A stretch of DNA of 7,476 nucleotides, from assembly GCA_958433005.1 (NCBI GenBank), contig CAUAWV010000059.1, forward strand, positions 1 through 7,476, in the 5' to 3' direction. Below, one piece after another: positions 1 to 4,573 of the stretch; within the stretch, counting starts at the first letter, position 1, and every line of letters starts with the position of its first letter. Origin of the DNA: an uncultured Collinsella sp. Its GTDB lineage: Bacteria; Actinomycetota; Coriobacteriia; Coriobacteriales; Coriobacteriaceae. The position numbers were made by a program, and so were the translations under genes. The notes under the pieces are model-generated. The model did not search any database and was not told where the DNA came from. It saw only the letters and a list, made by a program, of their open reading frames with translations.

Positions 1-342
1 GACCTCTTCGTTATTGCACTCGATCAGCGACAGAATCTTGTCGTCGGTCGTGTTCTTCTGGCGCTTCAGGCTCTGAACATAGCGATAGATGATGTAGTGG
101 CGGGCGACCTCGTAGCAGTCGAGACGCATGATCTCGTCCTCGACCAAATCCTGGATCTCCTCGACCGAAACGGTGTGGCCCGCGTTCTCGCATGCCTCGG
201 CGACGTTTTGCGCCGCATAAACCACCTGGCGGTCGGTAAGACGAGAGCTCTCCTCGACCTCCAAGTTTGCGGCGCGGATGGCATTGACGATCTTATCGAT
301 GTCAAAGACAACCTCGGTGCCGCTGCGCTTGATGATCTTCAT
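1..342 (-). CDS. nrdD: Anaerobic ribonucleoside-triphosphate reductase (class III), N-terminal part
   Basis: Class III reductase makes dNTPs from NTPs in the absence of oxygen, using a glycyl radical installed by NrdG. Only the first 114 codons are in the window; the gene runs off the left edge, and the family is usually 600-750 aa. The visible part is an ATP-cone, the allosteric nucleotide-binding domain. It opens with MKIIKRSGTEVVFDIDKIV and contains VSVEEIQDLVEDEIM and YEVARHYIIYRY. It ends with the junction NTTDDKILSLIECNNEEV, which is typical of NrdD entering its catalytic domain. The ATG at 342 is chosen because the ATP-cone starts exactly there; a GAAGG Shine-Dalgarno-like run lies 7 nt upstream. 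The start overlaps the stop of a small leader ORF (ATGA). The promoter at 571-600 carries an NrdR-box-like site. The family call is firm. The catalytic half and the glycyl-radical motif cannot be seen. Confidence 0.93.
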   Translation of the reverse strand, partial: MKIIKRSGTEVVFDIDKIVNAIRAANLEVEESSRLTDRQVVYAAQNVAEACENAGHTVSVEEIQDLVEDEIMRLDCYEVARHYIIYRYVQSLKRQKNTTDDKILSLIECNNEEV

Positions 343-467
343 CCTCTTGCCTTCTTTCGCGTCGTAGCCTCATTGCGCTTCAGAGCCAAACGATGCCCGG
401 CAGGGCCTGCCCCTGCCTTGCGGCGCCGTCGCGCAATCTGTGTTCTCGATAAACCATAAGCCTCCAT
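339..467 (-). CDS. Possible 42-aa basic leader ORF upstream of nrdD
   Basis: A short ORF begins at ATG 467 (peptide start MEAYGLSRTQIARRRRKAGA) and ends in a TGA that shares bases with the nrdD ATG (ATGA). About a third of its residues are Arg or Lys. A weak AGGG lies 9 nt before the ATG. The overlap is the arrangement expected for translational coupling, and the ORF also spans the strong leader hairpin at 399-417. Against it, the peptide matches no family I know, the codons include AGA, CGA and TTA, and such an ORF can arise by chance in GC-rich DNA. Treat it as a candidate regulatory ORF, not an established gene. Confidence 0.3.
   Translation of the reverse strand: MEAYGLSRTQIARRRRKAGAGPAGHRLALKRNEATTRKKARG
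399..417 (-). other. Strong hairpin in the nrdD leader
   Basis: On the transcribed strand GGCAGGG, a 5-nt loop and CCCTGCC form a perfect 7-bp GC-rich stem, about 57 nt before the nrdD start. No U-run follows, so it is not a classical terminator. It lies inside the candidate leader ORF. Confidence 0.5.
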
Positions 468-570
468 GCGGACATTCCCTAGAGCCAATCAAGCGGTTCA
501 AGGACACGTTCAAAAGAGGCAGTTAAGGTCTTCGTTCTCTGTCCGCCATCTATCATACGACAAAGAAGCA

Positions 571-600
571 TCTATATCCTGTATTCTTTTTTTAGGTCAA
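571..600 (-). promoter_or_regulatory. Likely nrdD promoter
   Basis: Reading the minus strand, TTGACC (595-600) is followed by 18 nt and TATAGA (571-576). This is a good sigma-70-type match and predicts a leader of about 220 nt before the nrdD ATG. The -35 directly abuts the NrdR-like box at 601-616. Confidence 0.55.
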
Positions 601-616
601 ACACAACATATAGTGT
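601..616 (-). promoter_or_regulatory. NrdR-box-like operator
   Basis: The 16-mer ACACAACATATAGTGT (plus strand) matches the published NrdR box pattern (acaCwAtATaTwGwgt) at every position except one. It sits immediately upstream of the -35 of the nrdD promoter. NrdR is the ATP-cone repressor of ribonucleotide reductase genes and normally binds two boxes. A much weaker second match (minus-strand ACAGGATATAGATGCT, 567-582, about 10 of 16) overlaps the -10. Its centre is 34 bp away, not the usual 31-32. Confidence 0.65.
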
Positions 617-717
617 TTCAGCAGGTCAAAGCAATTGGTCATTTTGCAGACGCATTAAAAATGAGGGGTATTTGACAAGTCGGTAAAACGTTACCAACAC
701 GGCTACCTGCATGGCAG

Positions 718-929
718 TTATAAAACCCCCTTAGTCAAGCCGCTGACAAATCCTACCAAAACCAAGCCGCTCACGCCAAAAGAATCCAAAAGATTATGCT
801 TGACCAACATGTTGCGGTCACGATGGACCAGGACACATGCAATCTGCCGGCGCCCCCACGGGATGCGAAGACCATCGCGTACAGACCTTGGATCAATATT
901 TGGCGGCTTATTTGGCGGCGTGCTTGGTG
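718..929. other. Unassigned intergenic stretch between nrdD promoter and tRNA terminator
   Basis: I see no gene here. Open frames exist on both strands (a plus frame reads SQAADKSYQNQAAHAKRIQK... to a stop at 955-957), but none has a credible start with a ribosome site or a recognisable family. Internal structure is limited to a repeated CAAGCCGCT (736-744 and 763-771) and a 12-bp tandem repeat at 898-933. It may be a decayed remnant beside tRNA genes, but nothing proves that. Confidence 0.4.
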
Positions 930-933
930 GCAA
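898..933. repeat. 12-bp tandem repeat, about 3 copies
   Basis: ATTTGGCGGCTT (898-909) and ATTTGGCGGCGT (910-921) are followed by a degenerate third copy, GCTTGGTGGCAA (922-933). It abuts the T-tract of the tRNA-Val terminator. Confidence 0.6.
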
Positions 934-968
934 AACAAAACAGCCCAGAGGACATAGCCTCTGAGCTG
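930..968 (-). terminator. Intrinsic terminator after tRNA-Val
   Basis: On the minus strand the arms CAGAGG and CCTCTG, with a 6-nt loop, are extended past one mismatch by CAGC and GCTG. This gives about 10 bp of stem, followed by TTTTGTTTTG. It ends the tRNA-Gly/tRNA-Val unit 9 nt after the encoded CCA. Confidence 0.85.
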
Positions 969-976
969 CGAACATT

Positions 977-1051
977 TGGTGGGCGTTAGAAGATTTGAAC
1001 TTCTGACCTCTTCCGTGTCAGGGAAGCGCTCTCCCCCTGAGCTAAACGCCC
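977..1051 (-). tRNA. tRNA-Val (anticodon GAC)
   Basis: This folds as a complete 75-nt cloverleaf: acceptor GGGCGTT/AACGCCC, D-stem GCTC/GAGC, anticodon stem CTTCC/GGAAG enclosing CTGACAC (anticodon GAC), and T-loop TTCAAAT. Discriminator A is followed by an encoded CCA (977-979). It lies 3 nt downstream of tRNA-Gly in the same transcript and ahead of a strong terminator. Confidence 0.96.
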
Positions 1052-1054
1052 AAA

Positions 1055-1130
1055 TGGAGCGGACAACGGGGCTCGAACCCGCGACCCCAACCTTGGCAAG
1101 GTTGTGCTCTACCAACTGAGCCATGTCCGC
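1055..1130 (-). tRNA. tRNA-Gly (anticodon GCC), copy 1
   Basis: This is a complete 76-nt cloverleaf with acceptor GCGGACA/TGTCCGC, anticodon loop TTGCCAA (GCC), discriminator U and encoded CCA (1055-1057). It is the first gene of a Gly-Val pair with a promoter at 1143-1171. It appears identical to the copy at 3567-3642. The copy at 3341-3416 differs by one T-loop base (TTCGAGC here, TTCGAAC there). Confidence 0.96.
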
Positions 1131-1142
1131 CTGCGAGGATTT

Positions 1143-1189
1143 AATATACGGGATGATCCACCCAAATGCAAGAACTTTTTTGAAAAGTT
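1143..1189 (-). promoter_or_regulatory. Promoter of the tRNA-Gly/Val unit with upstream AT palindrome
   Basis: On the minus strand TTGCAT (1166-1171), 17 nt and TATATT (1143-1148) lie 12 bp before the tRNA. Immediately upstream of the -35 is the AT-rich near-palindrome AACTTTTCAAAAAAGTT (1173-1189). The same module, a palindrome followed by a TTGC-type -35, precedes the tRNA-Gly-Cys-Gly and tRNA-Leu units. It resembles an UP element. Confidence 0.8.
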
Positions 1190-1271
1190 TTGCGACGCCC
1201 TCGCGAACCTCGCGAAGACATCAGCCACCACGGAAGGTGTAGGCAAACGCAAGCTCGCCGCAAGAGGCCCC

Positions 1272-3005
1272 CTACAACTCAGCGAGCATGATCCAGGCAG
1301 AGCTGTCCTGCGCGAGCCTGCCATCTGCAAGCGGTGATGAGGTGAGCAGGACCCTACCCGCCGGCAGCTCCACGGGTGCTGCACCGAAGTTCGTCACACA
1401 CGCCCAGCCGTTGTCGCGGCGATAGGCGATGACGCCGCCCTCAGCGCCCTCGGCACCATCCGCAAGGCCGGTGCACCCGTCAAGATCGAGCCACGCAAGA
1501 TCGTTGGCGCACCCGCGCAGCTTGCGCCGCAGCCAGAGGGCGTCGCGATAGAACGCAAGCATCGATGCCGGGTCCGCTTCTTCCCTATCGGCAGCGTAAT
1601 CGGAAAACCATGCAGGCCGTGGCAGATGGGGCGCCGCATCGGCGTCCGCCGGTGAAAACCCAAACGATCCGCCCTGCGCGGGATCGTCCGCTGCCACCCA
1701 CGGCAGGGGCACACGACAGCCGTCGCGCCCCTTCTCGCGCTTCGGTCCGTGCGTATTGGTCGCAGTGGGATCTTCGAGTGCAGCCCACGGGATGTCAGCC
1801 ACCTCAAAAAGGCCGAGCTCCTCACCCTGATACACGTATGCCGAGCCCGGAAGCGCCAACTCAAGCAAAAGGGCTGCCCGCGCGCGGCGCTCGCCGAGTT
1901 CACGGTCCTCGTCATAAGACGACCCGTCGCGTAAGAGCCAGTCGAGCGCAATCTGATGGTAGCGCGTCGCCTTGATTTGCGGCAGGGCATAGCGTGTCGC
2001 CACGCGCGGCACGTCGTGGTTGGAGAGTACCCAGGTCGAGGCGGAATCGGATTCGATGGCCGCCTTCAAGCCCTTCTCGATTGCAGCGTGCATGTCATCA
2101 TAGGTCCAAGTGGCCTTGGCGAACTCAAAGTTGAATGTCTGGCCAAGCTCGCTGGGGCGTGCGTAGAGATACTGGCGCTCGGGCAGAACCCACGCCTCGG
2201 TAACGGCGCTGCGCGGCGGATCATAACGGTCGAACACGCGGCGCCACTCGCGATAGATCTCATGGACCTCGTTGCGGTCCCACAGCGGATGGGTGCCGTC
2301 CTCAACCATGTCATCGCCCTCGGCGAGATGCCACCGGTCGAGGTCATCGCGGTCGAGATCCTTGGCGAGACCGTGCGCCACATCAATGCGAAAGCCATCG
2401 ACGCCTCGATCGCTCCAAAACGCCAGGACGTCGCAAAAGAACGCATGAACCTCGGGACACGACCAGTCAAAGTCCGGCTGCTCGGGCGTAAACATGTGCA
2501 GATACCACTGACCGTCCGCGACGCGCGTCCAGGCGGGGCCGCCAAAGTTGGCATTCCAATTGGTGGGAGGCAGCTCGCCGTGCTCGCCGCGACCATCGCG
2601 GAAGATATAACGGGCGCGCTCGGGTGATCCGGGGCCGGCGGCAAGAGCGGCTTTGAACCAGGGGTGCTGGTTGGACGAATGGTTGGGCACGATGTCGACG
2701 ATGACCTTGATGCCGTGCGCATGAGCCGCAGCGATCATGTCATCGAAGTCGTCAAGCGAGCCGAGACGTGGGTCGACATCGCAGTAGTCCGCCACATCAT
2801 AGCCGCCATCGACAAGAGGCGATGGGTAAAACGGGCTCAGCCAGATAGCCTCGATGCCCAGCTGCTCAAGATAGTCCATCTGCTGGGTAATGCCCGCGAT
2901 ATCGCCCAGACCCGAACCAGTCGAATCCTTAAACGAGCGCGGGTAGATCTGATAAATCGCGGCATCGGACATCCATGAGCGCGAAGAGGACTTTTCTGTA
3001 GCCAT
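1272..3005 (-). CDS. GH13 alpha-glucosidase (oligo-1,6/maltooligosaccharide glucosidase type)
   Basis: This is a cytoplasmic glycoside hydrolase of 577 aa that should release glucose from malto- or isomalto-oligosaccharides; no signal peptide is visible. The GH13 conserved regions appear in order: AIYQIYPRSF (16-25), DIVPNHSS (104-111), QPDFDW (176-181), GFRIDVAHG (204-212) with nucleophile Asp208, AVTEAWV (267-273) with acid/base Glu270, and LSNHD (327-331) with Asp331. The C-terminal beta-domain runs to the end, so length and catalytic triad are intact. The FRIDVAHGL form of region II resembles actinobacterial alpha-glucosidases of the GH13_30 type. Whether alpha-1,4 or alpha-1,6 links are preferred cannot be read reliably. 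ATG 3005 is preferred over a 30-codon longer start because AAGGGAG lies 9 nt upstream and the protein family begins here. The gene is monocistronic. I see no convincing intrinsic terminator between its stop and the tRNA promoter. Confidence 0.93.
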   Translation of the reverse strand: MATEKSSSRSWMSDAAIYQIYPRSFKDSTGSGLGDIAGITQQMDYLEQLGIEAIWLSPFYPSPLVDGGYDVADYCDVDPRLGSLDDFDDMIAAAHAHGIKVIVDIVPNHSSNQHPWFKAALAAGPGSPERARYIFRDGRGEHGELPPTNWNANFGGPAWTRVADGQWYLHMFTPEQPDFDWSCPEVHAFFCDVLAFWSDRGVDGFRIDVAHGLAKDLDRDDLDRWHLAEGDDMVEDGTHPLWDRNEVHEIYREWRRVFDRYDPPRSAVTEAWVLPERQYLYARPSELGQTFNFEFAKATWTYDDMHAAIEKGLKAAIESDSASTWVLSNHDVPRVATRYALPQIKATRYHQIALDWLLRDGSSYDEDRELGERRARAALLLELALPGSAYVYQGEELGLFEVADIPWAALEDPTATNTHGPKREKGRDGCRVPLPWVAADDPAQGGSFGFSPADADAAPHLPRPAWFSDYAADREEADPASMLAFYRDALWLRRKLRGCANDLAWLDLDGCTGLADGAEGAEGGVIAYRRDNGWACVTNFGAAPVELPAGRVLLTSSPLADGRLAQDSSAWIMLAEL

Positions 3006-3048
3006 GGGATGAATCTCCCTTGCAACGAGGTTTTGCGAGATGCCCACG

Positions 3049-3079
3049 ATGATACGCCCAAAGCTGACATTCACGGCAA
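3049..3079 (-). promoter_or_regulatory. Weak candidate promoter for the alpha-glucosidase gene
   Basis: TATCAT (3049-3054, minus strand) is a fair -10. The nearest -35-like hexamer is TTGCCG (3074-3079), at a wide 19-nt spacing. It would give a leader of about 40 nt. Nothing better is visible between the gene and the palindromic repeat at 3195. Confidence 0.3.
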
Positions 3080-3139
3080 ACAACGCCGCAGCCACGCCCC
3101 AAACGCTCGCCCCCTCTCGGGCTCGAGCCTCCTGGGACG

Positions 3140-3151
3140 AATCGATCGATT
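3140..3151. promoter_or_regulatory. 12-bp perfect palindrome upstream of the alpha-glucosidase gene
   Basis: AATCGATCGATT is an exact palindrome about 135 bp before the gene start. LacI/GalR-family sugar repressors bind palindromes of this size, and sugar hydrolase genes are often under such repressors. No regulator gene is in the window, and the centre here is AT, not the usual CG, so the role is a guess. Confidence 0.25.
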
Positions 3152-3194
3152 AGTGAAAAGAACGGAAGACTTACTCCCCCGGCCACGACAGCGA

Positions 3195-3294
3195 GCGGGC
3201 TCCGGGTGCCCCAGGTTGCCGCGAAAGAGGAGGGAAGCGTACTTTATGTACGCGACCGACGATTGAGGGGCAAGATGGGGTGCCCGGGGCCCGC
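3195..3294. repeat. 100-bp imperfect palindromic intergenic repeat
   Basis: An 18-bp left arm (3195-3212) and right arm (3277-3294) are inverted copies differing at three positions. The centre holds a second perfect hairpin, GCGTAC-TTTAT-GTACGC (3237-3253). The DNA between has no open frame that looks real. It lies between the terminator of the tRNA-Gly-Cys-Gly unit and the alpha-glucosidase promoter region. The shape fits a REP/MITE-like dispersed element. Copy number cannot be known from one window. Confidence 0.6.
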
Positions 3295-3304
3295 GCAGCG
3301 TCAA

Positions 3305-3331
3305 CAAAAAACGCGGTTCGTTAGAACCGCG
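3305..3331 (-). terminator. Intrinsic terminator ending the tRNA-Gly-Cys-Gly unit
   Basis: On the minus strand CGCGGTTC-TAAC-GAACCGCG forms a perfect 8-bp stem followed by TTTTTT, 9 nt after the last tRNA. Confidence 0.92.
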
Positions 3332-3340
3332 TAAGATAGT

Positions 3341-3416
3341 TGGAGCGGACAACGGGGTTCGAACCCGCGACCCCAACCTTGGCAAGGTTGTGCTCTACCA
3401 ACTGAGCCATGTCCGC
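3341..3416 (-). tRNA. tRNA-Gly (anticodon GCC), copy 2
   Basis: This is a complete 76-nt cloverleaf with the same stems and anticodon loop (TTGCCAA) as copies 1 and 3 and an encoded CCA (3341-3343). Its T-loop reads TTCGAAC where the other two have TTCGAGC. It is the distal gene of the Gly-Cys-Gly unit and has no promoter of its own: only 6 nt separate it from the T-run of the hairpin behind tRNA-Cys. Confidence 0.96.
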
Positions 3417-3422
3417 ATATGT

Positions 3423-3449
3423 AAAACAAAACGGGCGCCGGAGCGCCCG
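3423..3449 (-). terminator. Terminator-like hairpin between tRNA-Cys and distal tRNA-Gly
   Basis: CGGGCGC-TCCG-GCGCCCG on the minus strand is a perfect 7-bp GC stem followed by TTTTGTTTT. That is the same tail as the Gly-Val terminator. It lies inside the operon, so transcription must partly read through, or the hairpin serves RNA processing. Confidence 0.75.
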
Positions 3450-3458
3450 GATGTTGCC

Positions 3459-3532
3459 TGGAGGCGAAGCCCGGATTCGAACCGGGGGTAAAGGCTTTGC
3501 AGGCCTCTGCCTTACCACTTGGCCACTTCGCC
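3459..3532 (-). tRNA. tRNA-Cys (anticodon GCA)
   Basis: This is a complete 74-nt cloverleaf: acceptor GGCGAAG/CTTCGCC, anticodon loop CTGCAAA (GCA), T-arm CCCGG/CCGGG with TTCGAAT, discriminator U and encoded CCA (3459-3461). It is the middle gene between two tRNA-Gly copies. Confidence 0.96.
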
Positions 3533-3533
3533 G

Positions 3534-3556
3534 AAAAAGGACCGCCTAAACGGTCC
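3534..3556 (-). terminator. Terminator-like hairpin between proximal tRNA-Gly and tRNA-Cys
   Basis: GGACCG-TTTAGG-CGGTCC on the minus strand gives a 6-bp stem followed by TTTTT. It is weaker than the other two in the unit and again internal to the operon. Confidence 0.55.
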
Positions 3557-3566
3557 GGAAATGCAA

Positions 3567-3642
3567 TGGAGCGGACAACGGGGCTCGAACCCGCGACCCC
3601 AACCTTGGCAAGGTTGTGCTCTACCAACTGAGCCATGTCCGC
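3567..3642 (-). tRNA. tRNA-Gly (anticodon GCC), copy 3
   Basis: This is a complete 76-nt cloverleaf with anticodon loop TTGCCAA (GCC) and encoded CCA (3567-3569). It is the promoter-proximal gene of the Gly-Cys-Gly unit and matches copy 1 in sequence. Confidence 0.96.
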
Positions 3643-3654
3643 TTGCGGGTTATT

Positions 3655-3702
3655 AATTTACGCGAGTTGTCCAAAAGACGCAAGTACTTTTTTCAAAAAA
3701 CT
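3655..3702 (-). promoter_or_regulatory. Promoter of the tRNA-Gly-Cys-Gly unit with upstream AT palindrome
   Basis: TTGCGT (3678-3683), 17 nt and TAAATT (3655-3660) on the minus strand lie 12 bp before the tRNA. AGTTTTTTGAAAAAAGT (3686-3702) sits just upstream of the -35 and nearly matches the palindromes at the other two tRNA promoters. No terminator for the preceding gene is visible, so read-through from the partner-switch genes is possible. Confidence 0.8.
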
Positions 3703-3747
3703 TGTCTGCCGCATGTTCTTAGTAGCTAAACGCGCTAAAGCGATTGG

Positions 3748-4494
3748 CTAGGCACACGATTCCAGCGCTCCGCTAAACAGCTTCACCATCTGCACGCGCG
3801 TGCCGGCGCCGTCCGTACGACGAGCAACCTCCACGTTATCGACGAGCATACGCATAAGCTTGATACCACGGCCGCGCTCCTCTGATGCGACCGGTTCGCT
3901 CGTTTCATCGATAGAATAGCCGGCACCTCGATCAAGCACCTCAACCACAACGCGATCGCTATAGGCCTGAACCGTCAGGACGCACCCGATACCGCCCGCA
4001 TGGTCATAGGCATTACCCAGCGCCTCCCCCGACGCCAATGCGACATCGTAGCGCTCGTCACGGCGCAACGGAAGCGATTCAAGGAGTTCGGCGATGCGAT
4101 GTCGGTAGTATGGAAGATTCTCGATACCCTGACGGACCTCGACGCTCTTACTCCAGCGAGGCAGCTCCCCCACCGGAATGGCGGGAATAGACTCCCGTGT
4201 CGGCCCCGCGACATGAAGAATATCGACAAGACGAGCAATCTCCAAAAAGCGAACAACTTCACCCGATGCATTGACGAGCGAAAGCAGGCCTTCTCGCCTC
4301 ATGAGCTCACGAGCGCGCGTAAGCAGGAATGCCAAGCCCGTCGAATCGATAAAGCTAACAGCCTGACAGTTGATGACGACACGACGCACGCCGCGGCCAA
4401 TCAAAGCATCCAACCGCCGACGCAGCGCAGGCACCGTGGCGATGTCGATATCGCCTGGTGGCGTCAAAACCGCTATGTCATTCCACTCATTCAT
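3748..4494 (-). CDS. STAS-HATPase fusion: anti-sigma antagonist domain joined to an RsbW/SpoIIAB-like kinase
   Basis: This 248-aa cytoplasmic regulator joins two partners that are normally separate proteins in Rsb/SpoIIA switches. Residues 1-98 form a STAS domain with the phosphorylation signature FIDSTGLAFLL (Ser51, Thr52), where SpoIIAA and RsbV are phosphorylated. Residues 117-240 form a GHKL/RsbW-type ATPase with N-box EALGNAYDHA (Glu157, Asn161, Asp164-His165), G1 DRGAG (188-192), G2 GRGIKLM (208-214) and a final GTRVQMVKLF. All key residues are present, so both halves look functional. The ATG at 4494 is chosen because the STAS domain begins there; a TTG at 4512 would add six residues. 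GGGGAA lies 10 nt upstream. It follows the SpoIIE phosphatase gene by 79 bp, probably co-transcribed. By analogy the kinase half would bind a sigma factor and phosphorylate a STAS domain, in cis or in trans. The target sigma is not in the window. Confidence 0.88.
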   Translation of the reverse strand: MNEWNDIAVLTPPGDIDIATVPALRRRLDALIGRGVRRVVINCQAVSFIDSTGLAFLLTRARELMRREGLLSLVNASGEVVRFLEIARLVDILHVAGPTRESIPAIPVGELPRWSKSVEVRQGIENLPYYRHRIAELLESLPLRRDERYDVALASGEALGNAYDHAGGIGCVLTVQAYSDRVVVEVLDRGAGYSIDETSEPVASEERGRGIKLMRMLVDNVEVARRTDGAGTRVQMVKLFSGALESCA

Positions 4495-4573
4495 ACGACC
4501 ATGGTTCCCCAAAAAAAGCCCACTCGATGCATTCGTTTCCCCAACCGTACGGATTCAGCCCGCCCAGCGTCGT

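Noticed and set aside
682..695. GGTAA-AACG-TTACC inverted repeat as a LacI-type operator, and TTGACA at 672-677 as a plus-strand promoter
   Set aside because: No -10 lies at a suitable distance and no plus-strand gene follows. The symmetry is only 5 bp per arm.
1200..1271. Terminator for the alpha-glucosidase gene
   Set aside because: Only a 5-bp CGCGA/TCGCG repeat is present and no T-run follows on the minus strand.
1956..2627. Plus-strand open frame of 223 codons inside the alpha-glucosidase gene
   Set aside because: It is an antisense shadow of a GC-rich gene whose minus-strand product has all GH13 catalytic motifs.
3006..3095. Longer start for the alpha-glucosidase giving 607 aa
   Set aside because: The extra 30 residues have no family counterpart, overlap the candidate promoter, and lack the clear ribosome site that precedes ATG 3005.
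3301..3636. Open frames starting MAQLVEHNLAKVGVAGSS over the tRNA-Gly genes
   Set aside because: These are translations of tRNA-Gly sequence; the cloverleafs explain the DNA completely. The same applies at 771-1124.
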